NCBI GenBank assembly: GCA_003176035.1
Contig: PSRL01000184.1
Span: 1-5,390, forward strand
Length of the DNA: 5,390 nt
From: Verrucomicrobiota bacterium
Lineage (GTDB): Bacteria > Verrucomicrobiota > Verrucomicrobiia > Chthoniobacterales > Xiphinematobacteraceae
Direction of reading: 5' to 3'
A program made the position numbers and the translations under genes. Below, piece after piece: positions 1 through 5,120 of this stretch. A model generated the notes under the pieces. That model did no database searches. It saw nothing but the letters and a program-made list of their open reading frames with translations, and was not told the DNA's origin. How positions within the stretch are numbered: the first letter of the stretch is position 1; the number at the start of each line of letters is the position of its first letter.

Positions 1-82
1 CGAAAAACAACCTGTTGCTTTTTTAGAAATTTGCGGCATTTTTGACGCAATTGCCCAGTTTAATGCTCACTTAACGAAGTAG
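1..82 (+). CDS. 3' end of an unidentified plus-strand gene (partial)
   Basis: An open frame enters from the left edge (first full codon at base 2) and ends at a TAG at 80-82, giving 26 visible residues. The tail reads EKQPVAFLEICGIFDAI and ends in NAHLTK. Its mix of hydrophobic and charged residues looks like an ordinary soluble-protein C-terminus, but I do not recognise the family. The piece is too short for statistical support; the frame could be open by chance. The gene would converge on the minus-strand cyclase that ends at 421. A short CCCT/AGGG hairpin near 93-104 follows the stop, but it has no T-run and is not a convincing terminator. Confidence 0.45.
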   Translation, partial: EKQPVAFLEICGIFDAIAQFNAHLTK

Positions 83-420
83 GGCTAGTACACCCTGAAA
101 AAGGGCGAAAAGTATTCGGCGCCTGCGTTGTTCAGTCGTCGAGTAGCGCAAGGCCACACTTGTTCCTGGCTGAAATGGTACTATCGAAATACCCGCACAC
201 ATGGATGTTTACTAGCGCAAACGCATTTTCAGGATCGACTAAATGTAGCGAACCCCCTATAAAATGATCACAAATTGGGATGGTATTTTTTCTTCGGACG
301 CGGCTCAAAAGGAAGGCCATATCCATGATATGGACGTGGTTTTGCAACAATGGCCGAGGAAAGAAGACTTACAAAGTTGTTCTCATTTTATAGGGGGTTC
401 GCTATACGTGATGACCTTCA
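83..420. other. Intergenic region between convergent gene ends
   Basis: This 338-base gap separates the plus-strand stop at 82 from the minus-strand cyclase stop at 421. Its right half is almost entirely the fold-back element at 246-404. In the left part (about 83-245) I see no ribosome binding site followed by a convincing gene, no clear terminator and no RNA gene. Short open frames cross it on both strands (minus 132-350, plus 264-494). Both share the peptide HFIGGSL only because they read opposite arms of the inverted repeat, so I do not call them as genes. The left part could be gene debris, but no family is recognisable. Confidence 0.6.
246..404. mobile_element. MITE-like fold-back element with 22-bp terminal inverted repeats
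   Basis: Bases 246-267 (starting TAGCGAACCCCCTATAAAAT) are the exact reverse complement of 383-404. The symmetry runs through the whole element. The midpoint is 325, and there CCATATC (317-323) faces GATATGG (327-333) across a 3-nt loop. Pairing base p with base 650-p by hand, without gaps, I count about 53 of 79 complementary positions, and several mismatches are G-T. Both tips carry TA, which would fit a TA target duplication as made by Tc1/mariner and IS630-type transposases; the true repeat would then start at GCGAACC. It encodes no transposase and is far too short to do so. It sits between convergent genes, so its transcript could also act as a two-way terminator, although no clean T-run follows the stem. 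An inverted duplication of a gene fragment is the alternative. Confidence 0.65.
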
Positions 421-1560
421 CTAACGCCAAGATTTCCTTCCGAACTCCTTTAGCGCATCAGTCAGCTCTTGGGGCGTTAAATCATCCTCTATAAAGACGC
501 ATTGTCCCAAACGCGCCGGAATAGGAATTCGCTGGTGACCTCCGCGATGATAGCTCCGGTCGTCGACCGAATTCCAGATGTCGGAAAAGCTGATATCTGG
601 AATGGCCGTTGGAAGTCCCAATTGCTCAGTCACTCTGGCGATGCGGTAAAAATCCTCGCGTTGAAGAAATCCTCGATGCATGGAAAGGATGGCCGAAAGA
701 TTCATATCCAAGGCGACAGCTTCCCCATGTGGCATCGAAGCAGCTGTCATTTCAAAAGCGGTAGAAAATGTATGTCCGAAATCCAAAAAGCGGTACAAGT
801 CATTTTCATAAATGTTTTGGGCAAGTTGACTGAGGGTAATATCAATCGCCTTAAATAAAATTTCTCCTAAATGCGCATCAAAAAGATCTTGCGTTTTAAA
901 CTTGATGACATTTCTTTCAAGCATTTCGAAGAGCTCGGTATCGCAACTGATAGCTACCTTAAGGATTTCTGCAAGACCTGAAATGAATTGTCGTCTATTC
1001 AATGGTATAAGAAAATTTCTATCTAGAAAAACCGTCAGCGGCGGATAGTAGGAGCCAAGCAAATTCTTTTGGCGACCAAAATTCATTCCCGTCTTAATTC
1101 CTATCGCAGCGTCTACAAATGCGAGCAGAGTAGTAGGTATGCGAATAAATGGAACACCGCGACGGTAGATGCTCGCCGCAAATCCGACAATATCAAGCAC
1201 GGCTCCGCCACCGAAGACGATTACTGGTTCCATTTTCCGTTTTAATCTAAACGCTGCGAATGCTTCCAGGATACCTTGAAGAGCTTGAAAGTTCTTACAA
1301 GCTTCTCCGCCTGAAACCGTAAGATATGTCGCGGTTACTCGATGAGTCGAAAAATATGATTTAATTTGATCGCATAGGAGCGCCGGAATGCCGGAGTCAA
1401 TGACAACCAGGCGTTGCTCACACAGCTCACCGGCATCTAAAAGCGCCTTGTTTGCGGGCTCAAGGAGCGGTTCGACACACTGTACCTGATACGAACGATC
1501 TAATTTAGCCGGGATTAGCCAATTCAGAAGTCCATTCTTACATTCAATATTAGCTAACAT
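421..1560 (-). CDS. Sedoheptulose-7-phosphate cyclase-like sugar phosphate cyclase (DHQ synthase fold)
   Basis: This 379-residue cytosolic enzyme belongs to the 3-dehydroquinate-synthase superfamily: NAD- and Zn-dependent enzymes that cyclise sugar phosphates. Visible motifs are SGGEACKN (83-90), the NAD-binding GGGAVLDIVGFAA (117-129), RIPTTLLAFVDAAIGIKTG (140-158), GLAEILK (195-201) and LDFGHTFSTAFEM (259-271). HGEAVALDM spans 278-286. By analogy with DHQ synthase the metal ligands would be E198, H263 and H278, and K156, K201 and R257 would contact substrate. True DHQ synthases carry FGHTxGHAxE; here the second histidine is gone and the segment reads FGHTFS, followed by EM and AVALDM. I know that pattern from 2-epi-5-epi-valiolone synthases (EEVS) and desmethyl-4-deoxygadusol synthases (DDGS), which act on sedoheptulose 7-phosphate. 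The C-terminal YHRGGHQRIPIP (337-348) does not let me decide between these subfamilies. Length is normal. The ATG at 1558-1560 is the only reasonable start, but it has no spaced Shine-Dalgarno. No pathway partners (methyltransferase, ATP-grasp, kinase, glycosyltransferase) lie in the window. Family confidence is high; the product is uncertain. Confidence 0.88.
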   Translation of the reverse strand: MLANIECKNGLLNWLIPAKLDRSYQVQCVEPLLEPANKALLDAGELCEQRLVVIDSGIPALLCDQIKSYFSTHRVTATYLTVSGGEACKNFQALQGILEAFAAFRLKRKMEPVIVFGGGAVLDIVGFAASIYRRGVPFIRIPTTLLAFVDAAIGIKTGMNFGRQKNLLGSYYPPLTVFLDRNFLIPLNRRQFISGLAEILKVAISCDTELFEMLERNVIKFKTQDLFDAHLGEILFKAIDITLSQLAQNIYENDLYRFLDFGHTFSTAFEMTAASMPHGEAVALDMNLSAILSMHRGFLQREDFYRIARVTEQLGLPTAIPDISFSDIWNSVDDRSYHRGGHQRIPIPARLGQCVFIEDDLTPQELTDALKEFGRKSWR

Positions 1561-1590
1561 CCCTATTATACAAAATTAGCTAGTATGACA
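1561..1590 (-). promoter_or_regulatory. Candidate promoter of the cyclase gene, with TATAAT next to the start codon
   Basis: Read on the minus strand, a perfect TATAAT lies at 1570-1565, only four bases (AGGG) before the ATG. Transcription from it would start at about the start codon itself, giving a leaderless message. A second option just upstream is CATACT (1587-1582) preceded by TGT (1590-1588), an extended -10 form, which would leave a leader of roughly 20 bases. Neither has a clear -35 box at 16-18 bases. The AGGG abuts the ATG and is too close for normal Shine-Dalgarno use. Confidence 0.4.
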
Positions 1591-1593
1591 TTT

Positions 1594-1614
1594 ATGAATA
1601 ATGTTTTTATTCAT
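1594..1614. promoter_or_regulatory. 8-bp inverted repeat behind the cyclase promoter, possible operator
   Basis: ATGAATAA at 1594-1601 and TTATTCAT at 1607-1614 form a perfect palindrome with a 5-base spacer (TGTTT). Its centre lies about 34 bases upstream of the TATAAT box, roughly position -47 of the inferred start, where an activator or a repressor dimer could bind. AT-rich sequence makes chance palindromes fairly common, so this is a candidate only. Confidence 0.35.
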
Positions 1615-1749
1615 GACGAGTAATATAATGCATGAGTAAGCGAATTTCAAACGTTACCTTAAAGAGGTTGCTGGCAAAGAGATTGCACTCAGCACATGAT
1701 GTTTCGCCGAGCATTTTTGCTATGACTCGGTTCCGCAACGTCTGGCAAC

Positions 1750-1781
1750 GCCGGTCTTCCTAGGTTTCGGGAGAGGTTCTA
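1750..1781 (+). repeat. 32-nt dispersed intergenic repeat, copy 1
   Basis: This copy starts GCCGGTCTTCCTAGG and ends GAGAGGTTCTA. Compared by hand it matches copy 2 (3169-3200) at 26 of 32 positions and copy 3 (5023-5054) at 25 of 32, without gaps. The flanks of the three copies do not resemble each other, so the conserved unit is short. All three share orientation and each lies upstream of a minus-strand gene, here 190 bases from the cyclase start. Function is unknown. Confidence 0.6.
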
Positions 1782-1946
1782 CTCTCTCTGCGGGGGTATG
1801 CGCTACTTGCATTGCCTAAAGTGGGCGCCATGATCGCCCTATGGATACCATTGTTCGGACATGCCGTGGCCGGAGGCCCAGCGGGGACTTTCTATCTCAT
1901 GCCGGGTGAGAGGGGAACAAGCCTCAAAGGCATGTATATTTTATAG
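1764..1946 (+). pseudogene. Possible remnant of a membrane transporter gene
   Basis: A plus-strand frame is open for 60 codons between TAG stops at 1761-1763 and 1944-1946. From 1797 it reads YALLALPKVGAMIALWIPLF and continues with GHAVAGGPAGTFYLMPGER and TSLKGMYIL. A hydrophobic helix, a small-residue segment and then a TSLKG-type motif resemble the loop found near the C-terminal half of major-facilitator sugar transporters (typically a Y-L-P-E-hydrophobic-F-P-T-R/S-L-K/R-G-T/M pattern), with residues lost or changed. There is no ribosome binding site or good start, and the piece is far shorter than any transporter. I read it as debris of an MFS gene; a chance open frame remains possible. 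Confidence 0.3.
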
Positions 1947-1954
1947 TTTTTTCG

Positions 1955-3118
1955 CTACAATTGCCCTGGCTCTTTTTTCACGGCTAGCATGAGATTGGAT
2001 GAGCCGGGTCGCCATTGATAGCCGGTGCCAAACGGTAAGAAGTCGACGGTGCCTGAATTTTGATAAGCGTTGTACAAATCGGCCTGATAGCGCGTTTTGA
2101 AGAGTTCAATAGGCCTGGTGTATTTGCCGTACAAATAAATTTGCCAACGATCGGGTGAAAAATATCTGTAGGGGATGCCGGAATCGTCCTGGAGAAGGGC
2201 TCCGCATCGGGTGAGGAGAAAATCGCGTACGGAAGAAAATTCGCTGCTATGTAGCAAGTAACTAGCTGCTTTGAGATAACCAATGCTAGGTCCTAGGGAT
2301 GACAGCCAGGAATATAAGGATCGGTTAGCCCCATTCACCACGTTTGCGCTGACGTAGTAGAGAATTTGTCGGGGGGCGGACGCACTTTGACGGTAGACAA
2401 TGCGCAGGACCGGAGAACCGCCTGCACGGATCAGGTCCGCCTGCTCAATGGTATTCCCCGAAAGGGCTAGGAAAGCGTACAGGATAGGGGCCACTCCACG
2501 GAGATCGCCTTGTTCGAGATCAACTTTCATGTCCTTGCGAATGAAGAAGCTCCATTTCAACGTGGAATCGGTCGACGTGCGGAGCCTCGCGAGATTCGCA
2601 GCTAATTGAGGTTCGGTGAGCTGTGTGAGTACCGGCACCTTGCCGATTGGTTCCAAACCTCCTAGCACCATGATGGGCATGTTTGGAAACAGCGCAAATG
2701 CATTGATGAAATCGGGTCCGCCAAACATGTAGAGCAATACGGAAGCGGAAGGCAATTTGGGTTGGAGTTCGCTTTGGGACCACGCCTGCATCTTGCTAAA
2801 ATGGGTGAGGTTGAAATTGGACCAGGCTTTTGCAAATTGGCGAGCATGGTCGCGGTATGTGGCAGTGGATTGGAGGGGTGCCAGGGCAGAGTCATTGGGG
2901 AGATCAATTCCCGCCAAAAATTTCGCCTGCTCATCGACTGAGGCCTGCCGCGGAATGCCCGCGGGTGCTTGAGAATCAACCGGAAGAGCTCGTCGAATGG
3001 CTTGGGCGATCTGCTGGGATTTGGCGCTTATGGACGCCAAGCAGAGGTTCAGCAGCAAGAGGAGCTGAATCACACGTCGCATGCTTTTTTTGTATTTCTT
3101 TCCCTTTAAATTGATCAT
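1955..3118 (-). CDS. Exported protein of a conserved uncharacterised family
   Basis: The 387-residue product starts with a basic stretch and hydrophobic core (RRVIQLLLLLNLCLASISA), a Sec signal peptide with likely signal peptidase I cleavage near ASISA/KSQQ (about residues 30-33). The cysteine at 26 lacks a proper lipobox, so a lipoprotein is unlikely. The mature part has clear family-type blocks: YMFGGPDFINAFALFPN (130-146) followed by VLGGLEPIG (151-159), KWSFFIRKDM (188-197), DDSGIPYRYF (311-320) and LPFGTGYQWRPGSSNLMLA (361-379). I recall proteins with the same pattern (GPDF, GLEPIG, DDSGIP, FG-x-GY-W-RP-x-SN) as full-length hypothetical proteins in several bacterial phyla, with no established function. 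No enzyme signature stands out. Start choice is open: Met1 gives a long n-region and a weak ribosome site, while Met13 (3080-3082) gives a more typical signal peptide, but the nearest AAGGG is 18 bases away. Composition matches its neighbours and the gene looks intact. Confidence 0.85.
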   Translation of the reverse strand: MINLKGKKYKKSMRRVIQLLLLLNLCLASISAKSQQIAQAIRRALPVDSQAPAGIPRQASVDEQAKFLAGIDLPNDSALAPLQSTATYRDHARQFAKAWSNFNLTHFSKMQAWSQSELQPKLPSASVLLYMFGGPDFINAFALFPNMPIMVLGGLEPIGKVPVLTQLTEPQLAANLARLRTSTDSTLKWSFFIRKDMKVDLEQGDLRGVAPILYAFLALSGNTIEQADLIRAGGSPVLRIVYRQSASAPRQILYYVSANVVNGANRSLYSWLSSLGPSIGYLKAASYLLHSSEFSSVRDFLLTRCGALLQDDSGIPYRYFSPDRWQIYLYGKYTRPIELFKTRYQADLYNAYQNSGTVDFLPFGTGYQWRPGSSNLMLAVKKEPGQL

Positions 3119-3335
3119 CTGCTTTGGACATTTATTAACTCACTCATCGCAAGTTGCAAGTCAGCTACGCCGGTCTTCCTCGATTTTGGGAGGGATCCTA
3201 ATTCCTCAAGGAAACAGACGAAGTCTGCATCAGGAAACTCCCTAGCTTTTTTTGCCTGAGTTTGGGTCTGCCGAAGGGCTACCGCACCCAGCCAGCCGAG
3301 CCATTTCTAACAGACACATGCACCCATTCAATGAA
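3119..3335. other. Spacer between permease and exported-protein gene, with small hairpins
   Basis: This 217-base gap holds repeat copy 2 and several small dyads: TTCCT/AGGAA (3202-3213), CAGAC-GAA-GTCTG (3215-3227) and AAACTC/GAGTTT (3235 to about 3264). A T7 run (3246-3252) reads on the plus strand, so it does not suit termination of the minus-strand permease. On the minus strand a GGGT/ACCC outer stem with inner GCC-CTTC-GGC (about 3267-3292) lies just past the permease stop, but no T-run follows. Upstream of the exported-protein gene, TTGCAA (minus strand, about 3151-3156) with an AT-rich TAATAA 16 bases on is only a weak promoter match. Confidence 0.4.
3169..3200 (+). repeat. 32-nt dispersed intergenic repeat, copy 2
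   Basis: This copy starts GCCGGTCTTCCTCG and ends GGGAGGGATCCTA. It agrees with copy 1 at 26 of 32 positions and with copy 3 at 21 of 32. It lies 51 bases upstream of the exported-protein start. In the plus-strand frame it reads AGLPRFWEGS then a stop, and copy 3 similarly reads VSLARFWEKF then a stop; the same stretch in copy 1 reads AGLPRFRERF without stopping. The motif may therefore be the worn 3' end of a repeated coding element rather than a regulatory site. Confidence 0.6.
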
Positions 3336-4679
3336 TCATTGGCGTTGTGCTCTTGTCCCAACTTGGAATTTGTGGATTGGAAAATAGGCGATCACAAGAA
3401 TCAGAAGTGTTGTCAGGCTTGCAAGAGATTCCCAGGGTTTTTTAAAGGCGCTGTAAACCAGTGTGAGCAAACTAATCGCACAAAAAAGCAGCGGGGGCAG
3501 CGGATAAGCCCAGCATTGAAATGGACGCGGAAGATCAGGCTGTGTGTGCCGCAAAACTATTACTCCCAAACTCGTCAGCAGGCAGCAGGCTACCAGCGCA
3601 AATTCCGCGTAGATGAGCACTGTTTCAAATGAAGTTGTCAACAAGAGTAAAACCACCAAGGCGTATTGAAAAACCGTGGCGAGCCATGGGACCCCCTTGC
3701 TGGTCCGGAGCGCAAGCCAGTGGAGAGGGGGATGGTCAGTGCCCATCGCAGCGCTGACACGGGGGCCGGCCCAGGTCATTGCGCTCACACTGGCAACGAT
3801 GCTGAGGCAAATGAGTCCTGAAATTAAAAGGCCGCCGAAATTTCCAAACAGATATTTTGACGCTATTCTTCCCACATCCAGTTGGCCTTCAAGAGCAGGG
3901 ATGGGAGCGGTGAGCAGGAAAACGGAGTTGAGAAGGACGTAGAGGACCGTGACAATTGCGGTGCCCAGCAACAGCGCTTTACCCACATTTTTTTCGGGCG
4001 ATTGGATTTCGTCGGCAATATAAACCGCCGCATTCCATCCCGAATAGGAAAACATCGCAAACATCAAGGCAATGGCAAATGCAGGAGAAAAAATTGCTTG
4101 CCAGGCGTTTGGAGGCGGGAAAAAGGAGATCGGTTTCTCCCACTGCACCAGAGAAAATCCCATGATGAGGAAAGTTGCGATCAAAGCAATTTTAATGATG
4201 GTGACGATGGTCTGAAAGAGTCCGCTCATTCGGATGCTCACCAAATGAACCACGCTCACAAGAGTGACTAGCACCAGAGAGGCGCCTTGGGGTGGTATGT
4301 GTGGAAAAATGCCCTGAAGATACTTCCCAAAGGCCATTGCGGCCAGTGCCGTGGGAGCCGAAAACCCTGCCACCAACGAAACCATCCCTGCCATAAAACC
4401 CAATGCCGGATGGTAAATTCGTCCTAGAAAATGGTATTCCCCCCCGGAACGAGGGAGGGCTCCCGCCAGCTCAGCGTAGGAGAGAGCGCCGCAGAGAGCA
4501 AAGACCCCTCCAAGCAGCCAAAGCATGATGATGATAAAGGGAGAATGAAAATCTTTTAGCTGAAATCCAAGGCTGGTGAAAACACCGGTCCCAATCATGT
4601 TGGCGACAACAAGGGCCGCGGCGGTCGGGAGCCCCACGAGAGATTTGCATGTCGAATGAGAAAGGTGGCGAGCTGGCAT
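3336..4679 (-). CDS. APC-superfamily amino acid permease, 12 transmembrane helices
   Basis: This 447-residue inner-membrane protein should import or exchange an amino acid or related amine. I see 12 hydrophobic helices, roughly at 17-40, 48-74, 94-118, 132-150, 157-176, 196-214, 236-257, 281-302, 331-349, 353-377, 393-410 and 417-434. Family marks are GTGVF in helix 1 (30-34, the unwound substrate-binding segment), YAELAGALPRSGGEYHFLG (68-86), SYSGWNAAVYIADEIQSPEK (211-230) and RPFQCWAYPLPP (385-396). These fit the APC/LAT-type transporters; the substrate cannot be read from motifs. Length is normal and no frame damage is seen. The ATG (4677-4679) has a GGAG (plus coordinates 4684-4687) four bases upstream, a good ribosome site. 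No biosynthetic or catabolic gene adjoins to suggest the substrate. The leader contains two terminator-like hairpins. Confidence 0.9.
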   Translation of the reverse strand: MPARHLSHSTCKSLVGLPTAAALVVANMIGTGVFTSLGFQLKDFHSPFIIIMLWLLGGVFALCGALSYAELAGALPRSGGEYHFLGRIYHPALGFMAGMVSLVAGFSAPTALAAMAFGKYLQGIFPHIPPQGASLVLVTLVSVVHLVSIRMSGLFQTIVTIIKIALIATFLIMGFSLVQWEKPISFFPPPNAWQAIFSPAFAIALMFAMFSYSGWNAAVYIADEIQSPEKNVGKALLLGTAIVTVLYVLLNSVFLLTAPIPALEGQLDVGRIASKYLFGNFGGLLISGLICLSIVASVSAMTWAGPRVSAAMGTDHPPLHWLALRTSKGVPWLATVFQYALVVLLLLTTSFETVLIYAEFALVACCLLTSLGVIVLRHTQPDLPRPFQCWAYPLPPLLFCAISLLTLVYSAFKKPWESLASLTTLLILVIAYFPIHKFQVGTRAQRQ

Positions 4680-4726
4680 CTGACTCCACTAGAGCATTTA
4701 TTAGGCGAGACGACACAATAAAAGAG

Positions 4727-4753
4727 AAGGGCCCATCGGGCCGGAAGGCCCTT
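4727..4753. terminator. Terminator-like hairpin in the permease leader
   Basis: AAGGGCC (4727-4733) pairs perfectly with GGCCCTT (4747-4753) around a 13-base loop, and a competing stem GGCCC-ATC-GGGCC (4730-4742) uses the left arm. On the plus strand five Ts end the structure (4752-4756). On the minus strand it is followed by CTCTTTTATT, a looser U-rich tail. No plus-strand gene precedes it, so the more sensible role is in the minus-strand permease leader, about 50 bases before the start codon. The two alternative pairings are what an attenuator would need. Confidence 0.5.
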
Positions 4754-4819
4754 TTTCACTCCCAAAAATTCCGAAGCGGCGTAGCCTCAATTGGTAATGC
4801 GGACGCGGTAAAAAGAAAA

Positions 4820-4838
4820 GCTCCTCGATGAGAAGAGC
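4820..4838 (-). terminator. Intrinsic terminator-like hairpin upstream of the permease
   Basis: On the minus strand GCTC-TT-CTC-ATC-GAG-GAGC folds into a 7-bp stem with a 2-base bulge and is followed by TTTTCTTTTT, a strong U-run. On the plus strand ATTTTTCT follows, so it could act both ways. It ends no recognised gene. It lies about 140 bases before the permease start and about 50 bases after a TATAAT box on the same strand, so it may stop the permease transcript early under some condition, or end a small unrecognised transcript. Confidence 0.5.
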
Positions 4839-4887
4839 ATTTTTCTGCCCTTTCCCGCCAGTCGTCGACTAAAAGAAGGTAACACTC

Positions 4888-4908
4888 ATTATAGCGAAGA
4901 CCTGTCAA
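4888..4908 (-). promoter_or_regulatory. Candidate permease promoter elements
   Basis: On the minus strand a perfect TATAAT in the context CGCTATAATGAG occupies 4893-4888. A perfect TTGACA lies at 4908-4903, but only nine bases away, too close to pair with it as a normal -35. TTGCTA (4918-4913) at 19 bases is the nearest usable alternative. Transcription would start near 4881 and give a leader of about 200 bases containing both hairpins. Confidence 0.4.
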
Positions 4909-5022
4909 ATGATAGCAAGTTTGTGAGTTTATTTCCCTCAGCTACGTTGCCATTGCATTTCAGACTGCCTTGATCTCGAAATTTACCCCACTTCTGATTT
5001 TATGCGATAATTACTTCTCGCG

Positions 5023-5054
5023 GTTAGTCTTGCCAGGTTTTGGGAGAAGTTCTA
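5023..5054 (+). repeat. 32-nt dispersed intergenic repeat, copy 3
   Basis: This copy starts GTTAGTCTTGCCAGG and ends GGGAGAAGTTCTA, matching copy 1 at 25 of 32 positions with no gaps. It is the most diverged at its left end. It lies 344 bases upstream of the permease start and 66 bases upstream of the right-edge gene, so position relative to either gene is not constant among copies. Confidence 0.55.
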
Positions 5055-5075
5055 AGTGAAAACTACGCGATTATC

Positions 5076-5093
5076 ATCTATTTAGTTATAGAT
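5076..5093. promoter_or_regulatory. 18-bp palindrome upstream of the right-edge gene, possible operator
   Basis: ATCTAT (5076-5081) and ATAGAT (5088-5093) are perfect inverted arms around a 6-base spacer. A weak promoter overlaps it: TTTAGT (5081-5086), 16 bases, TATATT (5103-5108). A dimeric regulator bound here would cover the -35 region. The arms are short and AT-rich, so chance is not excluded. The -10 is close enough to the start codon that transcription would begin at or just after the ribosome site. Confidence 0.35.
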
Positions 5094-5120
5094 AGCTTGC
5101 TGTATATTTTAGGGAATATC

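Larger units (their letters stand above)
1561..1954. other. 394-base intergenic region with remnants
   Basis: This gap lies between the cyclase start and the stop of the exported-protein gene. It holds the cyclase promoter candidates, the 1594-1614 palindrome, one copy of the 32-nt repeat (1750-1781) and a transporter-like open stretch (1764-1946). A 43-codon plus-strand frame (1632-1763, starting MSKRISNV) is in the same phase as that stretch and separated from it only by the TAG at 1761-1763; it has no good ribosome binding site. Downstream of the exported-protein gene, a weak minus-strand hairpin (GCCT/AGGC, 1921-1931) lacks a T-run, so I do not call a terminator. Confidence 0.55.
4680..5120. 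other. Divergent intergenic region upstream of permease and right-edge gene
   Basis: The permease leaves leftwards and the partial right-edge gene rightwards, so this 441-base gap must hold both promoters. It contains two terminator-like hairpins (4727-4753, 4820-4838), a -10 box on the minus strand (4888-4893), repeat copy 3 (5023-5054) and an 18-bp palindrome (5076-5093). I see nothing recognisable at about 4909-5022. No credible gene lies within it; the short plus-strand frame at 4649-4831 is accounted for by the permease start and the hairpins. Confidence 0.55.

Noticed and set aside
132..494. Two overlapping opposite-strand frames (132-350 minus, 264-494 plus) as small genes.
   Set aside because: They read the two arms of the fold-back element, share HFIGGSL only through that symmetry, and have no convincing ribosome sites. 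The plus frame also runs into the end of the cyclase gene.
502..858. Plus-strand 118-codon open frame.
   Set aside because: It lies entirely antisense within the well-supported cyclase gene and has no recognisable motifs.
421..1560. Naming the cyclase aroB.
   Set aside because: The FGHTxGHAxE signature of 3-dehydroquinate synthase is missing and the AVALDM and FGHTFS features fit the sedoheptulose-7-phosphate cyclase branch better.
3246..3252. T7 run after the permease as its terminator.
   Set aside because: The T-run reads on the plus strand, whereas the permease is transcribed on the minus strand, and no strong stem precedes it.
3252..3632. Plus-strand 126-codon open frame.
   Set aside because: Most of it is antisense to the C-terminal part of the permease gene; composition is basic and unlike a protein domain.
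4776..4850. tRNA-like stretch: GTAGCCTCAATTGGTAATGC resembles a tRNA D-arm.
   Set aside because: No anticodon arm, no T-arm GGTTCGAATCC-like sequence and no closing acceptor stem follow within about 75 bases; the downstream bases form a different hairpin.
128..4874. Shared short string CAGTCGTCGA near 133-142 and 4859-4868.
   Set aside because: The match is about 13 bases with one mismatch and the flanks differ; too short to call a repeat.
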